A stretch of 64,000 nucleotides of DNA, taken from positions 15,328,606-15,392,605 of the forward strand of contig ML677364.1 in assembly GCA_007922305.1 (NCBI GenBank). Reading direction: 5' to 3'. Positions within the stretch are counted from its first letter, which is position 1, and every line of letters begins with the position of its first letter. Position numbers and translations under genes: made by a program. Source of the stretch: Dermatemys mawii. Lineage: Eukaryota > Chordata > Testudines > Dermatemydidae. Shown here piece after piece: positions 1 to 11,335 of the stretch. The notes beneath the pieces are model-generated. The model had not been told where the DNA came from and searched no databases. It was given only the letters and a program-made list of their open reading frames with translations.

Positions 1-289
1 GCTTAGTGAGTGCACTTCAGCTGAGGGGGACTGCCCTCAATCAGGGCATGCCAAGCACAGTTCTGCTTCCCTCTGTCCATATAAGGATGGCACTTTATTA
101 CCCGTGCACCAATAACAAAGTGACTTGCAATCCAATAACAGTCAAAAGTGGCCATTTGGGCAAAGCAACTCCACCATGCTGTGCACCTAGGCAGAGTGGG
201 TGTATCTATGCAAACAAGGTCAGTTTCTGAAGCTTTCTCCCCCAGCTCATCACTAGATGTCAGAACAGAGCTCATTCAGACCCTGCTTA
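1..289 (-). mobile_element. LTR fragment cut by the window edge
   Basis: This segment resembles the 42841-43088 part of the complete solo LTR further right. Shared blocks include GGCCATTTGGGCAAA versus GACCATTTGGGCAAA, CTAGATGTCA, and a common end at CTGCTTAC. It is therefore probably one side of a related LTR whose other end lies outside the window. I see no coding content. The minus strand follows the orientation argued for the complete copy. Confidence 0.55.
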
Positions 290-510
290 CTTCAGTAACA
301 AACATTTTTATATTTTGATTAAAGTCCAGTTCATATTGTTCATGAACCAAAGACCAATGAAATAAACTTTATATATATATATGTATTTTTATAAGATGTT
401 ACACATTTGGCAATGTTTGCTTGGAACAAATCAGTCTGTTAACAGGTCTTGATTCTGCTGACTCATGATGACACATGGCCCACCCAGCTATAAGGGAGGT
501 TGTTGTGACT
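290..510. other. AT-rich spacer
   Basis: Contains a short TA run near 370-382. No gene or repeat recognised. Confidence 0.5.
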
Positions 511-518
511 TTGTAGAG

Positions 519-758
519 CAGGGGTTCTCAAACTGCGGGGTGCAACTCCCTGAGAAGTCATAATATTATTACATGGGGGTCACTAGCTGTCAGCCATGGG
601 CATGGCGGGGCTGTTAACCCACCCCCAACCTTGCTTTGTCTCCAGCACTTAAAATAGTATTAGATATTTTAAAAATGTTTTTAATTTATAAGGGGGGTTG
701 CACTGAGGGGCTTGCTGTGTGAAAGTGGTTGCCAATACAAAAAGTTAAAGAACCACTG
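519..758. mobile_element. hAT-type MITE (240 bp)
   Basis: The element opens CAGGGGTTCTCAAACT and closes GTTAAAGAACCACTG, a common vertebrate hAT terminal pattern. It is flanked by TTGTAGAG (511-518) and TTCTAGAG (759-766), an 8-bp target duplication with 7 of 8 matches. There is no coding capacity, so it would have depended on a transposase supplied elsewhere. Confidence 0.85.
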
Positions 759-766
759 TTCTAGAG

Positions 767-2598
767 AGAGAGAGGATCTAGGGTGTCAGCTGAGTAATCC
801 TACAGCAGGATTTGTGATGAGCCAAGTATGTGAAGAAAGCTTGAGTTGAATTTTAGTGTTAATGTTTTACTTCACAGAGATAAACCCTAGAAAAGAGATT
901 AGTTTTTAACTATACAAACGTGCACATGGACTTTGTTTTAGGGCAGGCTAAGAACAGTACCACCTCATAATCTTAACATAATATTTTAAAGACATATTTA
1001 ATCCAGGGAATAAACTAAAATGAAAATAAATATGTATATCTAAAAAAGATCTGTCTGCTCTCCCTTTAATGAATCTGGCCAATGTAGCCCACACAGTATC
1101 ACTGCATCTACATGCTGTCCATAGGTAAAAAACTGGTCAGACATGCTAGTCTGACTGTCAAGAAGTGTGTTTAGAACCTTCACCAGCCTATGGTGGCACA
1201 AGACTTTAGCAACATTCTCTCCTGATCTTTTCTGCCAACTTTCCTCTATCTGGTGGCAATGCTATTGGAGTTGATGGAGGAGCTGGGTAGTAGCTTTGAC
1301 AGGAACATAGTGAAGGATTCATTAGTTATATCTATACTGTGCTTTGAAGAGGTAGGACTAAATTCCCCTCTGGCAAAAACGGGCACAATCCATTATTTGG
1401 CCAGTGCAGTGATAAGCATATATTTATTTATTATTATCTGAACAACTGGTTCAGTGAGAAATACTTTACGTGTGCAGCATTTGTTGTTTCACCACTGTAC
1501 ATTAGGTGGTAACTCTTCTGAGTCAAAACCAATTCTCTGCGACCTGCCAAATCTGTTATTTATTGTTCTAAAGTTTGTACAGCAAGTGAACATCTGGTTA
1601 CATTCGAGCAGAGCAGACTGTTTTATGATTTCAACATCTCTGATTTGACCGGTGTTACTAGTAAAGCTCCCTAGCTAGATGGCATAACATCTGTTTGCTT
1701 GCACAGTGGCTTCTCCAACTGCACTCTGAACACTTGCTCTTACTCTTATCTACATATTCAATATTATGAGAGCTTGCCTGTTTACATGGAAAATAGCTTT
1801 CCACGTCAGAATCCAAAAGCAAGAGAGCTAAAAATAAGGATCCTATTTGCTATAGTGGTCATTTGGTACTGCTCCAGGAGGAGCAATACTACAACAGCTT
1901 GTGGATGGTGTCATAGGGAGCAGTAAAACTTTTGGATGCGCCTGATCAACATCCATATGATTTGAATTTTTCCTAGTCTTCAGTGCCATCTTGCTCTTCA
2001 TCCTAGGCCTTGCTAATTGTTGCTTCAAGCCACAAAGTGCCAGACGATGTAACATGGCATTTGGGAGACGGGCATATATGCCCTGCAATTTGCTTATGGA
2101 GTTCCCTTGTGACCATATACTGTGTGTCAGTGGGAACAAACAAAACTAGTTGCCAGGAGGGTTGGTTGGTTTTTGCTGTTGTCCCTAGAGTACTGACAGC
2201 TGAACCAAATATGCTACCTCTTGAATAACACAGTACACTAATGAAGCCAAAATGATTTAAGTAGTTTGTAAACAAGACCTGTTTAATCTGGAAATTCCTG
2301 ACTGAATTGTATTTCATATCTTCCACTCTTCAACCATTTCAAATATTAATTAGATAATAGGAACAAACGGTGAATTCTAAACTACTGTGCACATAAAACA
2401 GTCAGTAAAATTCAATGCCAAGGATTCAAGTGGACGCAAAGCATTGTCATGTACAGACCTGGATGTTTTAGTCATCAAAAAGAGTCCTCAGTAACAAGAC
2501 GCAAAAATCTGAAGAACAAGGAAAAGTTGAGAAAAATATATGGGTCAGATGCTGCTTCTTGGTGTTGGTGCCGTGGTATAAATGGACCATAAACGTGC
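767..2598. other. No recognisable feature
   Basis: AT-rich single-copy-looking sequence. The short open frames here lack conserved motifs and codon bias. Nothing recognised. Confidence 0.5.
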
Positions 2599-2599
2599 C

Positions 2600-2652
2600 C
2601 TTAAAGGGATAGTTGGGGATTCCTCTTCCTTAAGGGAACTATTCCCTTTAAG
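2600..2652. repeat. Short imperfect inverted repeat
   Basis: CTTAAAGGGATAGTT (2600-2614) pairs with AACTATTCCCTTTAAG (2637-2652), with one extra base, around a loop that itself contains the palindrome TCCTTAAGGGA. It could be the core of an old MITE, but terminal repeats and target duplication were not found. Confidence 0.45.
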
Positions 2653-3639
2653 ACACTTTCCTTGGAATAGGGAACAGGTCGGAGGTAGGATAAATTGTGG
2701 CAGAGCATGTCATAACATTGGTGATCCTGCCAGTCTAGTGATTTCTACACAAGCCAGTAAAAGTTAGACCAATCCTGAGGCTGCTCTAATTCATGTTAGG
2801 GGTTCTACCAGGCCCTAGAATCATGTGATGTCAAAAAGTGTCTTTAAAGCCACATTTGAGCCCTTCTCCCTCCCCTGTGTGCTGAGCATAGCTCTGACAG
2901 GACTGATGATGTGGGCCTTTATGTAAAGTTCTTTGCAACTCAAAATTTTGTTTCTTTCTGTGCCAGCATTAATAATGAGGTTTCAAAAGTGATGTATTTA
3001 TCTGGCACACTCTAGAGGTGCCTTTTACCTGAACTCCTAGGCGAACAATAAGCAGGAACAAAGTAATTAATCTAAGCTAGTGAAAAAAGCAATAGTGCTT
3101 CTACATCCATCATGCTTTTTTTGAGTGGATAGATATTTCAGAGTCTTGTATTTGTGGTATGGGTCAAACTCATTGTCCTGTGCAGGGGCACCTGGGGGAA
3201 AAAAAAGATAAATTATAGTAACAGGCGTTCATGATCTTTTTTCATGAAAATATGTGACTTGATGAATACATCTAAGTGCAATTATCTGTGGCCACACACT
3301 ATTCTTTCCAGTGCAATTCATTGGTTTCAGTAACATGCCCTATCAAATGCTAAGATCTGAAGAGGTATAAGGTATAGAATTTATCCTGTGAATGCTATGA
3401 TTTAATTTAAAAACTATGGTTTCCATATATTGCCTCTTTTGTGGTTTTCTGTGCTGGCTATGAGGTCACTTTTTTAAGCAAAACTATTTTTAATGATATT
3501 TCAATTTTTGAAAAATGTTTTTCAGCAGTCATGATTTTAAACATACTACCCAATTGACACTTCATCTAATCTATAAGAATCTGTACAGATATAAAGCCTG
3601 AAGAAGCTCTGAGACGCAACACATCTAGAATATATTCTC
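2653..3639. other. No recognisable feature
   Basis: AT-rich sequence with several T and A runs. No gene or repeat recognised. Confidence 0.5.
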
Positions 3640-3852
3640 TATTCCAAGAAAGATGGGCCATGAAGTCATGGAACAGTTTACCATTGGAACATCTTAACAA
3701 GGGTCCATTTCTGACTGTTTTAAATCAAGATTGAATGTTTTTCTAGAAGATATGCTCTATGAATTATTTTGGGGAAGTTCTACGGACTCTGTTTTACTGG
3801 AGTTCAGACCAGATGATCACAGTGCTCTCTTTTGGCCTTGGAATCTGTGAAG
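3640..3852 (+). mobile_element. CR1 LINE 3' end fragment
   Basis: Read on the plus strand, the sequence follows the end of CR1 ORF2 and its 3' UTR: a stretch resembling the WNNLP region, then TTTAAATCAAGATTGAATGT, then GACCAGATGATCACAGTG near the tail. It is strongly diverged and 5' truncated, as CR1 copies usually are. No intact frame remains. Confidence 0.65.
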
Positions 3853-4065
3853 TCTTTCCTCTCAGAACTGGCCACCTAAGCACAACCCTTTCTCAAGAGG
3901 AGAATCTAAGACTTCACCTCCTGATGATAGGTTGTAGGAAATTATGTTAGAGTAGGCACTCAGAACTATTACAAGGCAATAATAACTCACAGTGAGCAAA
4001 AACTCTGTGGCAGAGTGTGACTTGGGAAAGAATATGGGCTCCAAATTAAAGTAACTTTGTACTTT

Positions 4066-4195
4066 GTTGCATCCGACGAAGGGGGTATTAGCTCACGAAC
4101 ACTTATGCTTCAATACTTTTGTTAGTCTGTAAGGTGCCACAGGACTCTTTGTTGCTTCTGCAGATCCAGACTAACATGGCTACCTCTCTGATTCT
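4066..4195 (+). repeat. Interspersed repeat, family A copy 1
   Basis: Holds the block GTTAGTCTGTAAGGTGCCAC followed by AGGACTCTTTGTTGCTTCTG and CCAGACTAACATGGCTACC. The same block order occurs at 16119-16248 and, inverted, at 39447-39558. I recognise it as a common reptile interspersed repeat but cannot assign a class. Confidence 0.7.
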
Positions 4196-6377
4196 TTGTA
4201 CTTCATATGATCCACATCCAAATCCTCCATAGATCAACAGGGAGAGATCATATATCTTGCAACAAGCTGACAAAACACAATTCAAAACTATTGGGGGAAT
4301 GTATGTATGCCCTTCTGTTCCAGCATTCTAGAACCAAAACTTTACAAGCCCCACTGTCCCTCAGTTCTGTTCTGATTTCAGGCACATTCTTTAATTCTTT
4401 GCCCTGTTGAAGTCAGTGGAAACTCTCCCACTGATTCCTATAGGGTCAGGATTTTATCGCTGAAGTTTGCAACTCGGAATGGGTAAGCAGGAGAAAATGA
4501 TAAGCCATGCTTACACTTTATCCCACAAAGTATTTGATAGATTAGAGCAGCATTCCCAGCTTTCCTATGGGAAACAGAACTCATGCTAAGGGCAAAGTAG
4601 AAAACTTGTCAGCTGATAGCATGGTTTATATATGTCTAATATTTCCATACCACGTCTGTAAACTGAGGTCACAATATGCTTGTTTAAAATCACCCAATGC
4701 AATCACTGTAATGGAAGTGGCTATGGTGACACTAAAATTGTTCACTAACTTCGGAATTGTTTAAATGAAATACAGAATGCAATAAGACCTGAAAAAAAGA
4801 GCCCTGCAATTGTTTTCTATAAATGCAGGATGCCGGGGAGGAATAAAAATTGCTCTGTTATGTCCTTTAATACCAAAAGTCTTATTTATCCACTTCTTTG
4901 TGCACTTGGTAATTAGCAGGCTATTATTCTGGGAATGCTTTGCTTCTTTCTGACTTCTAACCAGTCTAATTATACCCAATAACTAATTTAATGACATTTG
5001 GTGAAAAAGATGCTCCAAACCTGATCAAACAATTATTTTAGAAAAGGCTGATCTTCTTATTACTGTTCAAGGTATTTTTTGATTGATTGGAGAAGAGGCA
5101 ATGGTGCAGCATATTAATAAAGTAATGGAGAAGAATGGCTCGGTGACATTTATAATGATGTTTCTGCTCTGTTTCTTGAATGAAAACTAAGCAGAAACCT
5201 AACTTACAGTGGTAACAGAAAGTATTTGTCAAGTTACCACTGAGTTAGGATGAAGATATCATTGCTTTCAATGGAACTGCCAAGTAGTTAATGAAAAAGG
5301 CTGTGTGACAGTTCACAATAATTCAATGAATACTGCAACTTATATTCTCTCTATGCACATTGTATCATATGGGATTACTCAAGTGCTGCTTTTGATCCTT
5401 TGTTGCTAATTGTCATGGAGAGACTAACACTAAGTTATCGACCTGTTTGCTGGATACACTTAAACAAACCCCAGATCGTGGTTGTGATTGATTTGAACAG
5501 GTTGTCCATAGACTCAGTACCAATATGCATGCAGCGTATTATGGACATGCAAAGGGATTACTTGCTGAGTGAGGTGCTACTCAAATTGAGTAACAGAATT
5601 AGCCCCATATGATTGCTGTTATAGGACAAGAGTGATTAGATGTTAACGGCGCTTTGGTACTGTCTGTGCAGGAGCTGAACTTGTGTATGTTCAGTGGTGG
5701 ATGCTCAGAATTAAGAAGGGAATCTAGTCACCCTTACATGAACTAAATGAAAATATTACTGCTACAGCAATGTCCAGATTGGTCCTAGACCTTGTGTAGG
5801 AGAGATAGGGAGATGGGAATATCATTCTCTTCATGCAGCCAGCCCAAGGGCCAAGGACGGTCACAGTCCTTACCCTCAGTGGAGCACAGTGATTTCTCCT
5901 CCAAGCACCAACCAGAGCACACATTCCCCAAAGGGAATATAAGTGGATAGGGAGGAGGCAGAACCATGATGCCCTACAATGGTCTGTGGGGTGAACTATG
6001 CACACCAGAAAGAGCATTCAATAGCATCCTTCAGGCACAATCCCCACCTTAAACCCCCTTTCATGTGGTGTGACTCTGCACTACCCTTGGTTCAGGGTTC
6101 TGAATTAGCCCTAAGGATTATCTCCTTCAGTCCTTATATTGTCATTGTTGATAATGGGGGGAAGGTTCATGTGACTGCCCCACATGGTGCTGCCTACCTA
6201 TCAGTCCTTTGTATGCTCCCCTCCTCACCGTCCTCTCCCCACTTTATCCCTTCACCCACCACCAGCCCTGATGCTCCTCCATAAACCCGCCACGGGGCAT
6301 GTCCCTGGGAAAGCCTGAGATGCTCCTACGTAGGGCGCTGTCCAGAAGGAGCCAAGGCCTCCACGCACCAAAGCCAC
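4196..6377. other. No recognisable feature
   Basis: Unique-looking sequence. Several short open frames on both strands around 5724-6284 overlap one another and show no family motifs, so they are not called. Confidence 0.5.
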
Positions 6378-6468
6378 CCAGTGCCTCTCTGAAGGGAGAT
6401 GAGCCACCCTGTGCAGTACCAGGTGGACATGGCACCAGGGAGGCTCATCTCCTTCAGAGAGGCACTGG
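6378..6468. repeat. Near-perfect hairpin, 27-bp arms
   Basis: The left arm starts CCAGTGCCTCTCTGAAGG (6378-6404) and the right arm (6442-6468) is its reverse complement except for one single-base indel. The loop is about 37 bp. Such symmetry in otherwise unremarkable sequence suggests a recent inverted duplication or a small foldback element. Confidence 0.8.
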
Positions 6469-6540
6469 AGTATGGAGGGGAAGTGATTTCCAGCCCAAGC
6501 TGCAGGCTCCTCAGTAGCCCCCTAGGTTGACAGCCTCACT

Positions 6541-6693
6541 GTCAGAGACATGCTACTGGATTAGGTGGAGCACTGGTCTGAACCTGTCCAGCAATTCCTA
6601 TTTTTATACTTCCTTATTTTGGTAAAATGATACATTTGACAAATACGTTGCCTGAAGTAAGAAAAATGTTACTTCATCATACTTCGTTTTTGT
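6541..6693 (+). repeat. CR1-tail-like repeat, copy 1
   Basis: AGAGACATGCTACTGGATTA and CACTGGTCTGA resemble the 3' UTR of CR1. The resemblance to 7467-7587 continues past the expected tail into ACTTCATCATACTTCGTTTT, so the two are also local duplicates of each other. Confidence 0.6.
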
Positions 6694-7419
6694 CCTCTTC
6701 ACCCCTCCTCCCCCAGGAAGCGCAGGGCTCCTCAGTCCCCTAAGTGCCCTCCCTTCTTGAGCTACCTCTGGCAAGGATCCACAGCCCCTGGAGCCCCTGC
6801 AATCAGGTTTCCTAGGGCTCTGGTGAACAATGCCTCCTTAGCACTTAACCCTTTCCTGCCTGCTCTGCAGCTGGGGGACAGGAAAAGACTGGGTTATGTT
6901 GGTGGCCAGCAGTAGCCTGGAGGTGTTTCCTTAATTTTGGGGTTATGCAGGCAGGAAGGGACAGGAGCTGCTTCCATCCGCAGGTGGGAAGAGGGGATGA
7001 GCTCTGCTAAGACATGGACCAAATCATCCCTTCCCCCACCTTTCCTCTGAAGAAGTCCCATCCCTCCCTTCCCGCACAGTGCCAAAAGGCTGCTACTGGC
7101 CAAGTTCCGATATGAACTCTCCCTGGCAGAAATCAGGTGGGGTAGGGGGTCATGTAACCCCACGTGCCCTCCCCCACGCATCACCTCTGCTTTTTGCCTA
7201 ATTCCCATTGAAATCACTAGGAAAGCTAACATGAGAGGGATTTGGCCTTATGTATTTGTGCAGTACTGTGAAAGTGTAAACAACTACATGTCATACATGC
7301 TAAGTATTTAACCAAAACTCTCAAATCATATAACTTCTCATGCTTCAGAGCATAAGCAAAACACTAACTGATGGGTGTTAAGAAGAGACTTCCTCTATAG
7401 GCAAGATATTATCTGTATG
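6694..7419. other. Spacer between the two CR1-tail copies
   Basis: Moderately GC-rich, with pyrimidine tracts. No gene recognised. The 112-residue minus-strand frame here has no conserved feature. Confidence 0.45.
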
Positions 7420-7587
7420 TCCATTGTGGGGTTGTTGCATCTTACGGAGCATCTATTATGGGCCATCAGAGACATGATACTGGATTAGGGGATCACTACT
7501 TATATAGCAATTCCTCTTGTTAATACTTCCATATTTTGCATGAAGTAATACAAGAATAATGTCACTTCATCATACTTTGTTTTTGTA
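7420..7587 (+). repeat. CR1-tail-like repeat, copy 2
   Basis: GTGGGGTTGTTGCATCTTAC, then GGCCATCAGAGACATGATAC and TGGATTAGGGGATCAC, follow the CR1 3' UTR. Positions 7467-7587 align with 6541-6693, about 900 bp upstream and in the same orientation. Confidence 0.6.
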
Positions 7588-8465
7588 ACTGATAGAAACT
7601 TGCATTCAGTAACATAATGACAGTGATTCTCAAGCATGGGGATTTTTCTAAGCTCACTGATTGACTGATCCCAGCTTTCCTGCTCAAATACAAGCAGCTT
7701 CTTGACTACCAGTCTGCTTTCAACCATGTATATACTTTATTTTGGGGTTCTGATTCCAGTCCAAAATAATCCTTTGACGTGCTAGGAAGAATCAGTGTTC
7801 ATATTCCTTATAGAGGGTGAATGAAATATTTAGCAGCTAAGTACTTACAATAATAAAGGATGACAAATCTTTGGGCTGTTTGAAGCAACTTTGTTGCTTG
7901 CTTGCAAGAGAATGTCAGACTAGGGTAGATTTGAAGAGATCTGAGGGAGCAAGCTGTAACCTGCTGAACATTCCTGAAAGAACACAAAGTAAAATCTGCT
8001 TTTAAAAATACAAAGCAACACAAATGCCTTTGACATTTTGTGTGTTAAAATACAAATAATTGGTGCTAATGAGAATGTAGACCGGGTCAAAGGCAATTGG
8101 AAGGATAAAATACATCTTTTTGAAATCATTGCTAATAAACATTTTGAAAGTACAAAGAACCGTTGCAAACACGGAGGAGGGTTCAGGACTGAGAGGGAAA
8201 ATGGAGCAGCTGGGGAAATAGTCTCTTGAGGATTCATGATGAATCAATGAATTAGGTTCTGGAAAATTAGCACTGTTCTTTTGCTTAACCTTTACAGAAA
8301 TGTATATTGCAGTAAAGCATTTAGGACCTGATCCTGAAACCACTAAAGTCAATGGTAAAACATCCCACTGACTTCAATGATGAAGGGTCCTTAAGAAGCA
8401 CTTCAAGGAACACCTCTTTGCCTACAAGTCTTTCTGACTCCATATAGTTGCCAACTTATTTCCTT
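7588..8465. other. No recognisable feature
   Basis: Overlapping short frames at 7808-8352 on both strands have no recognisable product. No repeat identified. Confidence 0.45.
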
Positions 8466-9910
8466 GTGAGACTCTGTGAGGTTTTGGGGTTCAGCTCAGA
8501 CTAGTAAGGGGTTGTGTTACTGTCTGCCCTGAAATTCTGTGCCTTAAATGCTATGCAGCTGTGGTTCACTTCCCTGACACCAACAGCCAGCATACAAACA
8601 TTCAACTCACACTCTGGCTTTAACCAGACCTTGTTACTTCCTGAATGGTGACTCCAACCCGCCCCCACCCCCAGTCCTGAATTTCCTTCCAAATCACCTG
8701 TCTTTGTCATAATTTGCTGAGGTTTTCAGAAATGTGAGTTCCTGTGTAACCCCTCTTAGCTTTAGAGAGTAAGAGTTTTGCTGCTACTAAACTCCCTGAC
8801 ACACCAATTTGTTTGTCTTGCTTCTGCCAGTCCAAACCTTGTCTTGCAGGGAACAAAAAGGGAATCCCAACTCCCAAGTTCCCCAGAGATGTTTCCCTGC
8901 AATGTCCAGCCCCCTCCTGGAACACTAACAGAAGATATTAAGTTCACCACTCCTTTAGAGAGACAATACTTGACAACTCATTAATTTGACAAACACTCAT
9001 TTCAATCACAGCACTGAATTGGTTTATAGTAAAAGTAAAACAAGTGTATTAAACAAAAAGTCATAGATCTAAGCGACACCAACTATAACAGCGGTTCTCA
9101 AACTTTTGAGAACCGCAACCCTTTTTTCCTTCCTCGGCTGCCACGGCGGACCCTTTGTATGTCCGCCGAAAAGCCGCCAAATGAATTACTTCCGCATTCG
9201 GCGGCTATTTTCGGTGGACATACCAAGTGCTCCTGAAATAGCTCCGTACGTCTGCTGAAAAGCCGCCGAATGCGGAAGTAATTCATTCAGCGGCTTTTAA
9301 GCGGCGCCAGGAGCTTGCAACCCCTCGGAAGGCAGCCAGCGACTCCCCGAGGGGTCGCGACCCCCATTTCAGAAACCCTGAACTATAAGGTGTAATGATA
9401 AAAATGGTAACAAACAAGCATAAGTAAAACTACATGTCTAAAGCTAAATCCTAACTTTAGCAAGTTACAATCTTTGCCTAAGCTGGGTTTTCACTTATAT
9501 TCAGTTTCCAGAGGATCTACCCACTTGGCTGAAGGATCCAACAACATTCTGTGATTCCAAGAGGTGTGGCCTCTTGAGCTCCCCAAGTGACAGATAACTC
9601 AAATACCTTATTTTTCTCTTATACCACCCCAAAGTCCACTGCTTCTTTTTCAAGAGCAAGGAAGGCTTCATGCTTTTCTTCTCTTCTTGTGGAGTTCCTA
9701 TCCCCCTTCTGGTTTCTATGGTTTTGATTCCATAATTGTTAATTTACATTGGAGACAGGAGGATAAAGCTACCTTCCCTCTTGACTGGGAGAAAACTTGT
9801 TTCATTCCTGTGTTTGATCACAGATTTTAAAGCACAACATCAGTGAGTACACATAATTCCTTATACAGAGTTAATACATACATTTCATAATGCTATTAAT
9901 CACCAGTGTG
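8466..9910. mobile_element. Unclassified LTR-like repeat, split by a MITE
   Basis: The block from GTGAGACTCTGTGAGG through TTTATAGTAAAAGTAAAACA to about 9910 matches a repeat I recall as common in turtles. I did not find convincing LTR ends, and the class is uncertain. It is interrupted at 9089-9380 by a younger hAT MITE whose duplicated target AACTATAA belongs to this repeat. Confidence 0.4.
9089..9380. mobile_element. hAT-type MITE (292 bp), nested
   Basis: Opens CAGCGGTTCTCAAAC and closes TTTCAGAAACCCTG. A perfect 8-bp target duplication AACTATAA lies at 9081-9088 and 9381-9388. The interior has two GC-rich inverted segments built on ATTCGGCGGC and GCCGCCGAAT, giving strong foldback potential. 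No coding capacity. Confidence 0.92.
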
Positions 9911-11170
9911 CCAGAGGCTTTCATAAAATACTTTACTTGATGTACTTTTATAATATGGTAATATTGTATAAAATAAGTTGATTCAATTACTTCTCATTTG
10001 AAGTTCAGATTCCTTCCCCCATCTTTATAATTCAGTAAACATTTGAAATGTATTCTTTGAAAGGTAAACCCCAAACCAACCTTCTTTCTCCTGATAAGGT
10101 GTGGATGCCATGCTGTCTTCCCAAAGTTCATTGACCCTTCTTCAAGAGGCTGGAAGGCTCCCCAGTGGTGCAATCTCCATTTCTTGTCAAGATTGTTAAG
10201 TGTTCATCTTTTCCCACTTGCTCTCCTGATAGCTTTGTTTAGCTTTATTTGGTCACATCTTGTTTAATTTACATTGGAGACACACTGAAGCAGGTGGAAC
10301 CATGTTCCTTTAAGTGGAACAGGCATGGCTTAGGCACTACTTGCCAAGTATATTTTAAGGGTCCAACACGTACCTATAAAGTCTTCTGTAGGTTTACCAT
10401 ACATACTTCACGGAACAATACTAATGATCAGGGAATTATTAGTTTTCCAATGATATCTTATGTGCTACCTTTTGCGTATATATGACAACAGTGCTTTGGG
10501 GTACACTGAGTACGCCAGGCCTGACAATAATTGCTGATACACACTAGTGAAACACCAGTGAGTCTCAATGTCACAGACCTCCCACTACCACCACTGCATC
10601 CTCCCAGATACGGGCAACAGAACCCATGTCCGAACAGTGAAATAATAGGCAGGTTCCCAAAGCCTTAATTCTGTAGACTCATCCCCATGGCAGACCATAT
10701 TGATCCCATCATTTCTGGGTTTCTACAGCTGAAGAAATGGACTCCATCCGGGAGTCAGAACCATGGTTGGTTTATTCACCTAGAGGCAGAAGTCAGCAAT
10801 CTTTTGTAGTGCTATTCCCATCTAATCCAGCTTCCAGAAGAGTCTTCCTTCCTTCCATATCTCTCCTGCAATGCCCTATACTTCCTATTGCTCGTGAAGT
10901 GGATCAGGCTGAGTGTCTGAATTCGGGTCTCTTTGGTTCTACCATTGAAGCATCTGCCTGGTGAACAAGTACAAGAATAAAAAGTAATTGTCAGATCTGG
11001 GAAATAATTCATATCAAACCACTTATCTCACTTCTCTTTCTTTCATTAATTCTCCATTAAGAGATCACAGTTTCTGCAGATATATTTACTATTTGAAGTT
11101 ATTCATGGAGTAATTTCTGGGAACGATTCTTGGTCTGTAGCTCAATACTGTACTAGCATTCACTATTCAA
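9911..11170. other. No recognisable feature
   Basis: AATTTACATTGGAGACA occurs at about 9740 and again at about 10265, hinting that the repeat to the left may extend or recur here. Nothing else recognised. Confidence 0.4.
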
Positions 11171-11335
11171 AATTTGGGCTGTTTTGTTTGGTTCTGTTTG
11201 GTTTGGTTCTTTGGTTTTTGATTTGGTTCTATGTTTGTTTGTTTTTGGTTTTTGGTTTGGTTCTATGTTTGGTTTGGTTTCTATGTTTGGTTTGGTTTCT
11301 ATGTTTGGTATTATGTTTGTTTGGTTCTATGTTTC
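11171..11335. repeat. Low-complexity (G/T)-rich tandem repeat
   Basis: Degenerate tandem units of the type TTTGGTTTGGTTCTATG. The 60-residue frame read from it is a by-product of the repeat and is not a gene. Confidence 0.85.
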
